From positions 1-64,000 of the forward strand of contig JAZNIT010000064.1 of the NCBI GenBank assembly GCA_045577615.1: a DNA stretch of 64,000 nucleotides, given 5' to 3'. Below, one piece after another: positions 33,405 to 42,650 of the stretch; within the stretch, counting starts at the first letter, position 1; every line of letters begins with the position of its first letter. Under the pieces are notes generated by a model. The model searched no databases and was not told the DNA's origin. It worked only from the letters and a program-made list of their open reading frames with translations. A program made the translations under genes and the position numbers. The stretch is from RGIG2206 sp045577615. GTDB lineage: Bacteria; Bacillota; Clostridia; Oscillospirales; Acutalibacteraceae.

Positions 33405-34088
33405 TTACGATCTAATCCAATCCAGCAAACCAAGAGCAATAGCTAAAGACAGCTCGCTTTGATATTTTGGATCCTTTAATTGATTAAGGTCATTATAATT
33501 GGATAAAAATCCACACTCAACCAGAACTGCAGTTGAATCACTAGGTGCATAATGAACTATATACACGTCTTTTGTGCAAGGTTTAATTTTTCTGTTATTA
33601 TACTTCTGAACAAGATTTGCAATATTTGTTTGCAAGCTTTCAGCCAATAATTTAGACTTATCGTTGGTAGGCGTATAAAACATCTGCCCACCTTTGACCG
33701 ATGCTGATGAATATTGGTTTTGATGGATTGACAAATATACGCAGCCCGAATATTTACTTAAATAAGAAAATCTGTTTTGAATATCACTTTTTTTCTTTTC
33801 TCGAATAGATGCCCCTCTGCTTTCAACAGAACAATCACTATCCCGTATAAGCACCGTATTAAATCCGAGCTGAATTAAAACTTCATTAAGCTTAAGAGAT
33901 ACCGCAAGATTGATGTCCTTTTCAAGTGTACCATCGATGCCAATACAACCGCTATCAAAGCCACCATGACCGGCATCAATAACTATAATCTGCCGCTTCT
34001 CCTTAATGGCAAAAGCTCTGGTTATATCAAATACGCATGAAATCAAAACAGTTATAGCACAAATTACAATTAAAACTCGTTTAAACAT
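33405..34088 (-). CDS. cwlD: N-acetylmuramoyl-L-alanine amidase CwlD
   Basis: Zinc amidase (amidase_3) needed to make muramic-lactam in spore cortex. The 227 residues have an N-terminal signal or anchor (FKRVLIVICAITVLISCVF) and zinc motif VIDAGHGGFDSGCIG. The conserved glutamate is in KDINLAV (EKDINL), the second histidine in YLSIHQN, and the catalytic glutamate in LVECGFLSN. The length and motifs match CwlD rather than larger lytic amidases. GGTGG precedes the ATG. Confidence 0.9.
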   Translation of the reverse strand: MFKRVLIVICAITVLISCVFDITRAFAIKEKRQIIVIDAGHGGFDSGCIGIDGTLEKDINLAVSLKLNEVLIQLGFNTVLIRDSDCSVESRGASIREKKKSDIQNRFSYLSKYSGCVYLSIHQNQYSSASVKGGQMFYTPTNDKSKLLAESLQTNIANLVQKYNNRKIKPCTKDVYIVHYAPSDSTAVLVECGFLSNYNDLNQLKDPKYQSELSLAIALGLLDWIRS

Positions 34089-34175
34089 TATACCACCATA
34101 TTAATATTATGATGATGCAAGTTAAAACATTAACATTTTATCACAAACAGCAATATCTTTCAACACAATTAGAAT

Positions 34176-34205
34176 AAAAAAGATAGCAATTACGCTATCT
34201 TTTTT
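34176..34205 (-). terminator. Terminator of the small membrane protein gene
   Basis: Stem AAAAAAGATAGC / GCTATCTTTTTT with a six-base loop, just past the stop codon at 34207 on the minus strand. The gap to cwlD (34089-34175) shows no other feature. Confidence 0.88.
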
Positions 34206-34206
34206 A

Positions 34207-34761
34207 TCATTTCGATTTTTTAACAAGCTTAAACGTTTCGCTGAAAGAGATTCGATTGAAACCCATATAATAACCAAGTCCTACCGATAAAGGAACAGAA
34301 ACAGGCACAAGTGCTGCTACAATAACTGAACCGATAGTTTGTTCTGAAAAAGTCAAGGTTGCGGGCATAACAGACTGATTAAACGGAATAAAAGGTGAAA
34401 AAATCATCTTAAACCAACTATATACACTTTCAGGCAACAGGTCAAATTTTGCAAACAAAAGAGCAATGCAAAGCAACAAAAAGGGAGAATATGCAATAAA
34501 GCCAACCTTAAAGCCATAATAATTGCTGCGTTTAATATCTTTATAGTTCACAAGGTTATAATCGCTGTCCCCTTTTTTCCACATTGTTAGATAAGGCAAA
34601 ATTATGATAATACCCAAGCAAAATCCCTGAGCAACAAAGCCTCCCGCAACTCCGGGAAAGAAAGCCAATATAGAAAGGGCCACCAACATACTCATAATAT
34701 GATAACCTGTCAAACGCAAAAACATACCCAATGTATTGCTTGCAAAACTATTACTATCCAT
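34207..34761 (-). CDS. Membrane protein of unknown function
   Basis: 184 residues with about four hydrophobic helices: 21-38, 43-58, 86-106 and 141-165. A short polar loop (WKKGDSDYNLVNYKDIKRSNYYGFKVG) is positioned between helices 2 and 3. No family recognised. GGTGA precedes the ATG. A promoter and a 19-bp palindrome lie just upstream. Confidence 0.75.
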   Translation of the reverse strand: MDSNSFASNTLGMFLRLTGYHIMSMLVALSILAFFPGVAGGFVAQGFCLGIIIILPYLTMWKKGDSDYNLVNYKDIKRSNYYGFKVGFIAYSPFLLLCIALLFAKFDLLPESVYSWFKMIFSPFIPFNQSVMPATLTFSEQTIGSVIVAALVPVSVPLSVGLGYYMGFNRISFSETFKLVKKSK

Positions 34762-34771
34762 TTAATCACCC

Positions 34772-34819
34772 AACCTAAAACTTTTAGGTTATTTTAACAC
34801 ATAATTATGAACAAATCAA
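34772..34819 (-). promoter_or_regulatory. Promoter with a palindromic operator candidate
   Basis: Minus strand TTGATT (34819-34814), 17 bases, TAAAAT (34796-34791). A 19-bp perfect palindrome, AACCTAAAAGTTTTAGGTT, at 34790-34772 directly follows the -10 box and covers the likely start point. It ends shortly before the ribosome site. It has no U-run, so an operator is more likely than a terminator. Confidence 0.55.
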
Positions 34820-35217
34820 ATCATTTTACGTTTTGCCGATTGATTTACACCAAAAACTCCGCCGGTTGCAGATAAGACGGTCATCAAAAGCAGTCTGACC
34901 ATGCTGTTGATTGATATGCTGCCACTATTAACAAACAGCGATATTATCGTAACAACGGCAAACAGTACAAAACCTGAAACAAACCCAAATACTAAACCTC
35001 TGGATTTATGCAGAATCGTGCAAACAAATCCACAAACAAATGCGCCAAAAGACAAACAAACATTTGACATGGGAGTTGCTGCTGATGCCGAAAAATCTTT
35101 TATTGTTAGAATAAAAGAGCAAATCAGCATACCGACAAATGTAATAATGCATCCAGAAGCAACACCGATAATCACATGTTTAACTGCAGAATTATAAAAA
35201 TAATTGTTTCGTTTCAA
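34816..35217 (-). CDS. TIGR04086-type membrane protein
   Basis: 133 residues with four hydrophobic helices and a short basic N-terminus, the layout of the YozB/TIGR04086 family often found downstream of yajC in Clostridia. I use the TTG at 35217 as start because GAGGGGTG is spaced well before it. The longer reading to 35292 would run into the end of yajC. Function unknown. Confidence 0.75.
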   Translation of the reverse strand: MKRNNYFYNSAVKHVIIGVASGCIITFVGMLICSFILTIKDFSASAATPMSNVCLSFGAFVCGFVCTILHKSRGLVFGFVSGFVLFAVVTIISLFVNSGSISINSMVRLLLMTVLSATGGVFGVNQSAKRKMI

Positions 35218-35272
35218 AAAAACACCCCTCAAATTATGCTGTAATAAAGCATATTCGAGAGGTGAATTTTTA

Positions 35273-35608
35273 TTACTTACCTGCAGAGTCACGAACAGTA
35301 AGATTTTGAGATACTGCTGAGCGTGAAATCTGAATCTTAGAACGATCGCCTGAAGACTCGATTACAATGCTGTCGTCCTTAAGAGAAACAACTCGTCCAT
35401 AAATACCGCCAATGGTGATAATCTCATCACCAATTTGAAGCTCGCTGCGCATCTTTGCTTCAGCCTTTTGCTGCTTGCGCTGAGGGCGAATCATAACAAA
35501 GTACATAACGCCGATCATTACTACTAAAAATACAATTGAAACCCAACCGCCACCACCTTGTGCAGTGGTTTCTGCTGCATCGGCAGCAAATACAAACAAA
35601 TTATTCAT
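35273..35608 (-). CDS. yajC: Preprotein translocase subunit YajC
   Basis: 111 residues: a short periplasmic-side N-terminus, a single helix (VSIVFLVVMIGVMYFVMI), the signature RPQRKQQKAEAKMRSELQIGDEIITIGGIYGRVVSL, and a small beta domain. It is an accessory subunit of the Sec-YidC machinery. The TIGR04086 gene follows 55 bases downstream. Confidence 0.95.
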   Translation of the reverse strand: MNNLFVFAADAAETTAQGGGGWVSIVFLVVMIGVMYFVMIRPQRKQQKAEAKMRSELQIGDEIITIGGIYGRVVSLKDDSIVIESSGDRSKIQISRSAVSQNLTVRDSAGK

Positions 35609-35667
35609 AATAAACCTCCAAAAATTATTAGCCTCATTGTATCACACAAAGCATACAAATGCAAGCA

Positions 35668-36720
35668 TTATTCAAAATATACAACCTTGTTGTCACGAGC
35701 AGATTCCATTGCTGCTTCCATAAGCTTCATAATACGCATAACCTGATCGTTACGAACAATTTGCTCCTCATCGCCTCTACAAGCAGCCATAACATTGTAA
35801 TAAAAGTTACGCAAATCAGATTCGGGTATATCCAAAGGATAAGTTTTATACTGGTCGGGATTACGAGGTGCCATGGTTTTAGTGATACCAGATGCTGTGA
35901 TTACAGGAACAATATTGGTATTATCGATTTTTTCAGCAATCACAACATTATTGTCGTTAACATCCCAGCCGCGAATTATAGCAGATCCGTTGCGACCAAG
36001 CATATACCATCTGGGAAGAGAAATAAAGTTGCTGGTACCCACCTCAAGAACAGCCTCAACACCACTTTCAAACTTAAGTTTGATATTAAATCCGTCATCT
36101 ACCAGTTCATTGGTAACGTGATCAACAGTGCAATAAACGCTCTTTATTTTTTCATTGACCAAAAGAACCATCTGATCAAGAATATGAACGCCCCAGTCGA
36201 GAATCATTCCGCCGCCGAAATCGGGATATTGACGCCAATCGCCCGGAATACCGCGGGAGCCGTGAACTCTGTTTTCAATTCTGAAAACATCGCCCAATTT
36301 ACCGTTTTCATAAAGCTGCTTCATTGCAAGGTAATCTCTGTCCCAACGACGATTTTGATATACTACAAAAACCTTACCGGTTTCTTTTTGTACCTCTAAA
36401 ACCTCTGCAAGCTCGTCACTGTTCAACATTACAGGCTTTTCACACACTACATTTTTGCCTGCACGCATTGCATCAATAGACAATTGCTTGTGAGAGTCGT
36501 TTGGAGTAGCAATAACTATTATATCAATCTTTTCATCAGCAAGCATTGCTGCATAGTTTTCATAAACAAAAATGCCGTTTTCACGAGCGAATTCATTTCT
36601 GCACTCTCTTATATCGTACACGCCTGCAAGTTCAAGACCTTCAACACGTGATATAAGATTTCTGTGAGAATTACCCTCGCCGCCAAAGCCAACAATACCT
36701 GCAAACATTGTTTTAGACAT
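35668..36720 (-). CDS. Gfo/Idh/MocA family oxidoreductase
   Basis: 350-residue NAD(P)-dependent sugar-type oxidoreductase. The N-terminal Rossmann domain contains AGIVGFGGEGNSH and VIATPNDSH, followed by the family signature CEKPVMLN (catalytic lysine). The C-terminal domain contains FGGGMILDWGVHILDQM. Substrate unknown. It lies just downstream of three SGNH hydrolase genes on the same strand, with a separate 105-bp leader. Confidence 0.9.
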   Translation of the reverse strand: MSKTMFAGIVGFGGEGNSHRNLISRVEGLELAGVYDIRECRNEFARENGIFVYENYAAMLADEKIDIIVIATPNDSHKQLSIDAMRAGKNVVCEKPVMLNSDELAEVLEVQKETGKVFVVYQNRRWDRDYLAMKQLYENGKLGDVFRIENRVHGSRGIPGDWRQYPDFGGGMILDWGVHILDQMVLLVNEKIKSVYCTVDHVTNELVDDGFNIKLKFESGVEAVLEVGTSNFISLPRWYMLGRNGSAIIRGWDVNDNNVVIAEKIDNTNIVPVITASGITKTMAPRNPDQYKTYPLDIPESDLRNFYYNVMAACRGDEEQIVRNDQVMRIMKLMEAAMESARDNKVVYFE

Positions 36721-36825
36721 TGTTAAACCTCCAAAATCTGTCTACTTTTCTAATGAAATTATACATCACCAATGAAAAAAATCAATAGCGTGCGCAAAAA
36801 AAGTCTACATTAGATAAAAAATGGT

Positions 36826-37692
36826 CTATTGTTTAAAAAGTTGATTTTCTTTTTGAGTTTGAATAGTTACAACAGTGTCTTTTATAGAATTATACCAGTG
36901 ATTTGCCAACTTCTCATAGCCTTGAGGCAGAGGGTGAACAAAGTCATCGGCTGTATAATCCTCCCAAACAATTCCTGTTGTTTCAGCAGTCATCTCAACA
37001 AAATCTATTTTATAACCCTGCGCCTTTTTATCTTCAACATATTGGCGGTAAGCAGGCAAAAAATTCCTAATTACAATATCAGAATTATTTAGAGTTTCAG
37101 CACCGTTATACCCTCTAACAGGCGGAGGATTAGCGAGAAAGATATGTACATCGGGGAACATTTCATACAGCTTGTTTATAAGTAATTCATCCATATCCTT
37201 CACTGTCTGCTCTGCAGAAATTCGCTGGGTATTATCGTTTCTGCCAATCATAAGCAATATTATGTCAGGATTACAATTCTTCATAGATTCAAGCTCATTA
37301 GACAATGATTTTACAGTTGCACCACCAAATCCGGAATGCATCCAGTTACCATCCCTAATGCTATCATAAGACCAATTGTGGCAACCAACGAACACAGAAT
37401 TGTGGCCACCATCTTTGAGCATAGTTGAAAGATATCCTCTATAAGCACTTGTCTTGTGCTGACCGCCTTGAGTAAGTGAATCGCCCAGAGGCATAATATT
37501 AACCTTCGTTTTTTGCTTAATTTGATATGCAGTAAGTTTGCTTGAGGTATTGCTGCTTACTTTGGAAGAAACATTGCTGCACTCCTTTTGAGAATCGGGT
37601 TCAGACTGAGCAACCGGCTCACCGCAACCAACAAATGTTAAAATCAGCACAATAGAAATAAATAATGAAACAAAAGTCTTAATGCCAGACAT
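36826..37692 (-). CDS. SGNH/GDSL hydrolase lipoprotein (third of the tandem set)
   Basis: 288 residues. Signal peptide with lipobox TFVGCG (Cys about 23), Ser/Asn-rich spacer to about residue 60, then an SGNH esterase domain. Block I is MPLGDSLTQGG, block II has the glycine in HSGFGGATV, block III is MIGRNDN, and block V is DDFVHPLPQG. It probably removes acyl groups from polysaccharide outside the cell; that role is inference. It is closely similar to the next gene upstream. Confidence 0.9.
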   Translation of the reverse strand: MSGIKTFVSLFISIVLILTFVGCGEPVAQSEPDSQKECSNVSSKVSSNTSSKLTAYQIKQKTKVNIMPLGDSLTQGGQHKTSAYRGYLSTMLKDGGHNSVFVGCHNWSYDSIRDGNWMHSGFGGATVKSLSNELESMKNCNPDIILLMIGRNDNTQRISAEQTVKDMDELLINKLYEMFPDVHIFLANPPPVRGYNGAETLNNSDIVIRNFLPAYRQYVEDKKAQGYKIDFVEMTAETTGIVWEDYTADDFVHPLPQGYEKLANHWYNSIKDTVVTIQTQKENQLFKQ

Positions 37693-37705
37693 AATATCCT
37701 CCTAT

Positions 37706-37735
37706 ACAAAAGACCGCACAGAAACCTGCGCGGTC
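37706..37735 (-). terminator. Terminator between SGNH hydrolase genes
   Basis: Stem GACCGCACAG / CTGCGCGGTC (one G-U pair in the minus-strand RNA) followed by UCUUUUG, just past the stop at 37748. Confidence 0.8.
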
Positions 37736-37747
37736 CATTAGTTATTC

Positions 37748-38638
37748 TTACTTTGACTTAGATGCTGCAATCTCGGTAATTTTATCGGTAATTGCTGAAT
37801 ACCACTGCTTGGCAATCTTTTCATATCCCGCAGGTTGGGGATGAACAAAATCTTCAGCAGTAAAATCCTCCCAAATCAACCCGCTGGCTGAAACTCGCAT
37901 ATCAACAAAATCAACCTTTGCGCCTTTTGATTTTTGCTGTTGCACATATTCCTCGATTTTTGGTGCATAGTTAGTATCTGATGTCATCTGAAGTTCCTCG
38001 TTGTTATGGTTGCGAACAACAGGAATTGAGGCGATGAAAATATGTGCATTGGGGAACATTTTATACAAATCCACCATAAGATGTTGGTCTAAAAAGGATA
38101 TGTAATTGGTGGGACTGGTTCCTTCAGTCATATCATTTCGGCCAATCATAAGCAAGATTATATCCGGATTGCAATCCTTCATCTCGGTCAGCTTGCCCTT
38201 TAAAGTGAAAATAGTATCACCGCCGTAGCCTGAGTGCATAACATTGCCGTCGGTAATCAAATCTGGAGCCCAATTGTGAGAGCCGACAAACTTGGTATTA
38301 TAGCCGCCTTCAGTAAGCATTTTTGACAAATGGTTACGATAACCGCTTGACTTTTTAACTGCGTTAGGGTCGTCGCCTACTTTATAACTACCACCTTGGG
38401 TTAAAGAGTCACCCAAAGGCATAATTGTAACCACAGGCTTTTCAGCTTCACTGCTGACAGGTGCACTACTGGAAGTAGAACTGCTAACATTAGACTCAGC
38501 TTTGCTTGAGTTAACTGAAGAAGTTATTGAAGATGTTCCGGCTGTTGATTCTTCACCGCAAGAAGAAAATGCAAATAACATTACAAGGCAAAGAACAACA
38601 GCTAAAATTTTCTTTAAATCAAATCTAATCATAATCAT
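37748..38638 (-). CDS. SGNH/GDSL hydrolase lipoprotein (second of the tandem set)
   Basis: 296 residues. Lipobox AFSSCG (Cys about 27), a long Ser-rich spacer (27-65), then the SGNH blocks MPLGDSLTQGG, HSGYGGDTI, MIGRNDM and EDFVHPQPAGYEK. It overlaps the broken upstream paralogue by four bases. The two ATGs at 38638 and 38632 both lack a strong ribosome site, suggesting coupling to the upstream frame. Confidence 0.88.
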   Translation of the reverse strand: MIMIRFDLKKILAVVLCLVMLFAFSSCGEESTAGTSSITSSVNSSKAESNVSSSTSSSAPVSSEAEKPVVTIMPLGDSLTQGGSYKVGDDPNAVKKSSGYRNHLSKMLTEGGYNTKFVGSHNWAPDLITDGNVMHSGYGGDTIFTLKGKLTEMKDCNPDIILLMIGRNDMTEGTSPTNYISFLDQHLMVDLYKMFPNAHIFIASIPVVRNHNNEELQMTSDTNYAPKIEEYVQQQKSKGAKVDFVDMRVSASGLIWEDFTAEDFVHPQPAGYEKIAKQWYSAITDKITEIAASKSK

Positions 38639-39434
38639 TTCAACTCGTCAAGTCTTGACTTAATAGCATTGTACCATGCTGCTGCAAGCTTCATATTACC
38701 AGAATCGGTAGGATGAATATTATCATCAGAACGGATATCATCAGCAACATAATTCAAGGTCTTATTAGTCATATCAACATAGCGCATATCATAACCATTC
38801 TTTTGCTTAGCTGCTGCAAGAGACTTAAGGAAAGGAAATTCCCAATTGGTTATACGATCGCTAAGTTCAACGATACTGTTGCCCGAACGCTTAGGAATGG
38901 GGTTTGCACAGTAAAGAGTAACATCAGGATAGCAACGGAAGATATATGCTACCAAAGTACGGTATCTTTCTTCCAACTGTTCGTTAAGGTTACCGGCCAA
39001 ATCGTTGGTGGTAATCATAAGCATAATGATATCGGGATCGTACTCTTCAGCAAACAAGGTTTCTTTGTTTGCCAAAATATCAGTAAGCTTCCAACCACCC
39101 TGAGCAGAGTGATGTGAATACTCTTCAGGGAAGTTGTATCTGTCAAGACGATCTGCAGGAGTGTTGTTGGGGCCAACAAACATAAAGTTATAGCCGTCCT
39201 CAAGAAGGATATCGCACAAATAGTTACGATAAGCACAAGTATCAGGATAGCCTGCTGTAAGTGAGTCACCAAGAGGCATAATTTTAATTTGCTTATCGGT
39301 AGATGAAGTACCTTGTGTTGCAGTATCACCGGCAGGCTTGGCAGTATCAGTATCGGATACAGATGCGGTACCTGCTCAACCGGCAACAGCAAGAAGCATA
39401 ACGATAGAAAGGGCAAGTGCTAACAATTTTTCAT
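38635..39434 (-). pseudogene. SGNH hydrolase lipoprotein gene broken in its signal peptide
   Basis: The hydrolase domain from MPLGDSLTAGYP (39279) to the stop is intact, including MITTNDL and DNIHPTDSGN. Upstream the sequence still codes a lipoprotein signal peptide, but in damaged form. After ATG 39434 the run of A is five (39427-39431) where six would keep the frame LLALALSIVMLLAVAG. The expected lipobox cysteine codon is TGA at 39378-39376. Beyond that TGA the frame is open through a Ser/Thr/Asp spacer to the hydrolase. GGAGAG precedes the ATG. As read it cannot make an exported enzyme. An assembly error could explain the A-run but not the TGA. Confidence 0.78.
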
Positions 39435-39523
39435 AATGTTCTCTCCGTTCTGATTAGATTTGCAAAAATCTTATTCTATAAGACATCATTTAACTGTAAA
39501 AATCAACATATAATGTTACATTT

Positions 39524-41209
39524 TTATAAAAAAACAAGTGCATTTACTATATTTTCATCAGGTGTGACGTACACAGTATTGTAATTATCGTAAATAACCA
39601 TTCCGGGGGCTGATCCGTTTGGCTTTTTAACATTGCGAACAGGGCAATAATCAACAGGCACAGAAGATGAGTTTTTAGCGTCAGAATGGTATGCGCATAA
39701 GCACGCGGCCTCCATTATCGCTTGGTCAGAAACCTCCCTGCCCTGCGTATATATTATTGTGTGTGAGCCATGAATAGCTTTTGTATGCAGCCAAATATCA
39801 TTCTTTGCAGCCGATTTGGTTAGTTGATCATTCTGTCGGTTATTTCTGCCAACACAAATTTCAAAGCCGTCGGTTGACTTAAAGCGAAGAGGCGGCAACG
39901 CTTTGGGTGCCTTTTGCTTTTCTTTACCACCCAAGCGAATATAGCTTTGCTCCATTAGTTCAAACTTAATTTCTGCCAGTTCCTGACGGGATTGAACTCG
40001 ATTAAGCTCATCAGCGACACTACCTAAATATATGAGTTCGTTCTCGCCCTTTGCAATCAAATCGGCAAGCATATCTTTAGCGGTATTTGCCTTGCGATAT
40101 TCTTTAAAATACCGTTGCGCATTTTGGGAAGGAGTCAAATCAGGCTTTAAAGGCACACGAATAAGGGCACACTCAGAGTCATAATAGTTTGGCAAATCAA
40201 CAAAGGTTGAGCCCGGTGTTACGGCATATAAATTGGCTTTTATCAGCTCACCGAATATTCTCAGCTTATCCATATCAGCGCAACGTTCAAGTTCACCCTT
40301 TTGCTTATCAATTCGTCGTGACGTGCGTTCAATAAGCACAGATACAGCCTTGCGCAGTTCTTGTGTGCGACGTCTAATATCTTCATCCTTTTGTCTGTTG
40401 GCATAAAAAATATCCAGCATTTGACTAAAGGAATCATATTCTATCAAATCAACCTCATCACCATATTGATTTATTGGCATATAAGTAAAATCATATGGCT
40501 GATTATTTTTGCGAATAACAATAGGCTTGCCGTTATTAACAAAGCCTCTGAAATAGTCAAGGGTGGCTGATATTCCGCTGCGCTTTGCATTGAAATCGAT
40601 CTCTCGACTTACAAGGGGTGAAACACCATCAATAACATCACAATACCCAAGGCCATTGTTTTGACCAAGCGCATTTATTATTTCTAAATTGTCGGTTTTT
40701 TCAAGGTTAAACTTTGATTGCGGCTCAGGCAGTTCATACTTGGCACCCGGAAGGATCATTCTTCCCTCGCATTGTGGATCAGTGCGACGAACAGCATCAA
40801 TAATTTTGCCGTTGCAGGTCATAATCAAATTTGATTTTCTGCCAAGCATTTCTGCAATGATAGCCAGCTCAACCATATCACCCAACTCGTTGAATCCGCT
40901 AAAGTTGAAAGAAACAACTCTGTCATAACCGTTTTGAGTTATAGATTCAAGACGAGCATTCGTAAAATGCTTTCGCATAAGCATACAGAACATGGGCGGA
41001 GTAGCAGGATTTTCAAAGGTGTAATCGGTAAATTGGACGCGCGGACCAAAACCGCTTATAGAAATAAGCAGTTTTTTACTAAACCCGCGATTACCAAGCA
41101 AAATTACAATATCATCCCTTGTTGGCTGATGAATCTTTTCTGCTCTGCTACCGATTGCAGATGATAATTCACGGCACATATTTGACATAAAAATTCCGTC
41201 AAATGGCAT
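39524..41209 (-). CDS. rqcH: RqcH/NFACT ribosome quality-control protein
   Basis: Binds stalled 50S subunits and adds C-terminal alanine tails (NFACT family; formerly FbpA-like). The 561 residues show the NFACT-N domain (IHQPTRDDIVILLG; VQFTDYTFENPATPPMFCMLMRKH), a coiled-coil middle (about 270-420) and the NFACT-R domain with GRNNRQNDQLTKSA, DIWLHTKAIHGSH and DYCPVRNVKKPNGS. Last gene of the rnj-to-rqcH train. Confidence 0.93.
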   Translation of the reverse strand: MPFDGIFMSNMCRELSSAIGSRAEKIHQPTRDDIVILLGNRGFSKKLLISISGFGPRVQFTDYTFENPATPPMFCMLMRKHFTNARLESITQNGYDRVVSFNFSGFNELGDMVELAIIAEMLGRKSNLIMTCNGKIIDAVRRTDPQCEGRMILPGAKYELPEPQSKFNLEKTDNLEIINALGQNNGLGYCDVIDGVSPLVSREIDFNAKRSGISATLDYFRGFVNNGKPIVIRKNNQPYDFTYMPINQYGDEVDLIEYDSFSQMLDIFYANRQKDEDIRRRTQELRKAVSVLIERTSRRIDKQKGELERCADMDKLRIFGELIKANLYAVTPGSTFVDLPNYYDSECALIRVPLKPDLTPSQNAQRYFKEYRKANTAKDMLADLIAKGENELIYLGSVADELNRVQSRQELAEIKFELMEQSYIRLGGKEKQKAPKALPPLRFKSTDGFEICVGRNNRQNDQLTKSAAKNDIWLHTKAIHGSHTIIYTQGREVSDQAIMEAACLCAYHSDAKNSSSVPVDYCPVRNVKKPNGSAPGMVIYDNYNTVYVTPDENIVNALVFL

Positions 41210-41220
41210 TGCGCACCGCC

Positions 41221-41976
41221 TTATAAATAATCAGCAGGATCCTTTTCGTCAATAACAATATAATCCAAACCTATTCTTTCAACCAAAGACTTAATTATAG
41301 ACTTCGCATTTTCTTCGGTTGCAAAATGGCCACATTCAAACAAACCTAAACCTATCTGTGCAGCCAGAAGTCGTTCGTGATGCTTACACTCACCTGTTAC
41401 TAAAGCATCAGCTCCTGCATTTTTAGCAGCAATAATAAAATCGCCGCCTGCGCCGCCACAAACTGCAGCCTTTGTTACGGGGCCATCGTTAGCAACAAAC
41501 TTTATACCTTTGCAACTAATGCTGTTTTTTAAATAAGCAGCAAAAGATTTGGCCGAAACAGCGCTGATTTTGCCGATTCTCGCCATCGGTACATCGCCGC
41601 TATTTTCTAACGGGGCAACATCCTTCAAGCCTATAATTTTAGCGAGATTATCATTAATTCCTCCAATAGCAGCATCCAAATTTGTGTGAGCGCTGATAAC
41701 AGATAAACCTCTACTGATTGCAGCATAAACAACGCTGTCACTATCAATGCTCTTCATAGAAGAAAAAATAATAGGGTGATGTGTGATAAGCAACTGACAG
41801 CCATTATCAGCAGCGGCATTAACAGTATCAATTGTTGCATCAAGAGCAATAGCAACCTTAGTTACAACCTTTTCTTTGCTACCAATGAGCAACCCTGAAT
41901 TATCAAAATCCAATTGAGTATTAAAAGGCGCAAAGTTGTTTATAGCCTCATAAACCTCAGCAACAGTAATCATCAT
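41221..41976 (-). CDS. Nif3-like dinuclear metal center protein
   Basis: 251-residue NIF3/YqfO-family protein with DFDNSGLLIGS near the start, the metal histidines in LLITHHPIIFS and SAHTNLDAA, and the C-terminal HFATEE. Biochemical role unsettled. Start ATG 41976 behind GGAG (the ATG at 41973 is equally possible). It follows trmK in the standard Firmicute pairing. Confidence 0.92.
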   Translation of the reverse strand: MMITVAEVYEAINNFAPFNTQLDFDNSGLLIGSKEKVVTKVAIALDATIDTVNAAADNGCQLLITHHPIIFSSMKSIDSDSVVYAAISRGLSVISAHTNLDAAIGGINDNLAKIIGLKDVAPLENSGDVPMARIGKISAVSAKSFAAYLKNSISCKGIKFVANDGPVTKAAVCGGAGGDFIIAAKNAGADALVTGECKHHERLLAAQIGLGLFECGHFATEENAKSIIKSLVERIGLDYIVIDEKDPADYL

Positions 41977-41978
41977 AC

Positions 41979-42650
41979 TCACTCCAATCGTTCTTTAATT
42001 GCAGATATAATTTTCAACAGCTCAGCCCTCTCGTTAGGCTTATCTGTATTCAAAAGCATCTGCACGTGTTTTTCTAATCTTTTTAATTGGGCTTCTAAAT
42101 ATTCCCTACCGTGTGGTTGGTCCACGGTAACATTGCCAACCAAAAGGTAATCTGCGGATATATCTGTGTTTTCGCCGGTATAATAAACCGACAGCACTAT
42201 GTACAATCGCTTACCATCTTTAACAAGCACTTCCTCATCCACCCTAAAGCCGTTGCTTGAAAGATACGATCTCAAATCGTCTACTGCACTCATCGGTTGT
42301 AAAACAAGATGAATATCAGGCGATTTTACCCACTTGGCGTTATCGATAATGGTCGCAATCAACTCGCCACCCATTCCACAGATAACGATGTCATCCACCT
42401 CGTTATCTTTAACGCCCTGCAATCCGTCGCAAAGCCTTAATTCAATCTTTTCAGTAAGATTATACTCATTCAATGTGTTCAACGCATTATCAAGAGGGCC
42501 CTTAACTATATCGCAAGCAATAGCAGAAACTACCCGCCCGCTTAACACAAGGTAAGCAGGCAGGTAGGCGTGATCGGTACCAATATCGGCCAAACGGCTG
42601 TTTTGACGAACAAGTTCGGCAGCAGTTTTCAGTCTTGAACCGATATTCAT
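41979..42650 (-). CDS. trmK: tRNA (adenine22-N1)-methyltransferase
   Basis: Methylates A22 of tRNA. The 223 residues contain motif I LADIGTDHAYLPAYLV, the catalytic-region VICGMGGELIATI, and LVLQPMSAVDDLRSYL, all typical of TrmK/YqfN. It overlaps the DUF1858 stop by one base and the nif3 region by a few bases. Confidence 0.94.
   Translation of the reverse strand: MNIGSRLKTAAELVRQNSRLADIGTDHAYLPAYLVLSGRVVSAIACDIVKGPLDNALNTLNEYNLTEKIELRLCDGLQGVKDNEVDDIVICGMGGELIATIIDNAKWVKSPDIHLVLQPMSAVDDLRSYLSSNGFRVDEEVLVKDGKRLYIVLSVYYTGENTDISADYLLVGNVTVDQPHGREYLEAQLKRLEKHVQMLLNTDKPNERAELLKIISAIKERLE

Noticed and set aside
39376..39378. TGA in the lipoprotein read as selenocysteine or sense codon
   Set aside because: TGA is used as a normal stop by other genes here (for example pyrF and pyrB), no SECIS-like hairpin is obvious, and a lipobox needs cysteine.
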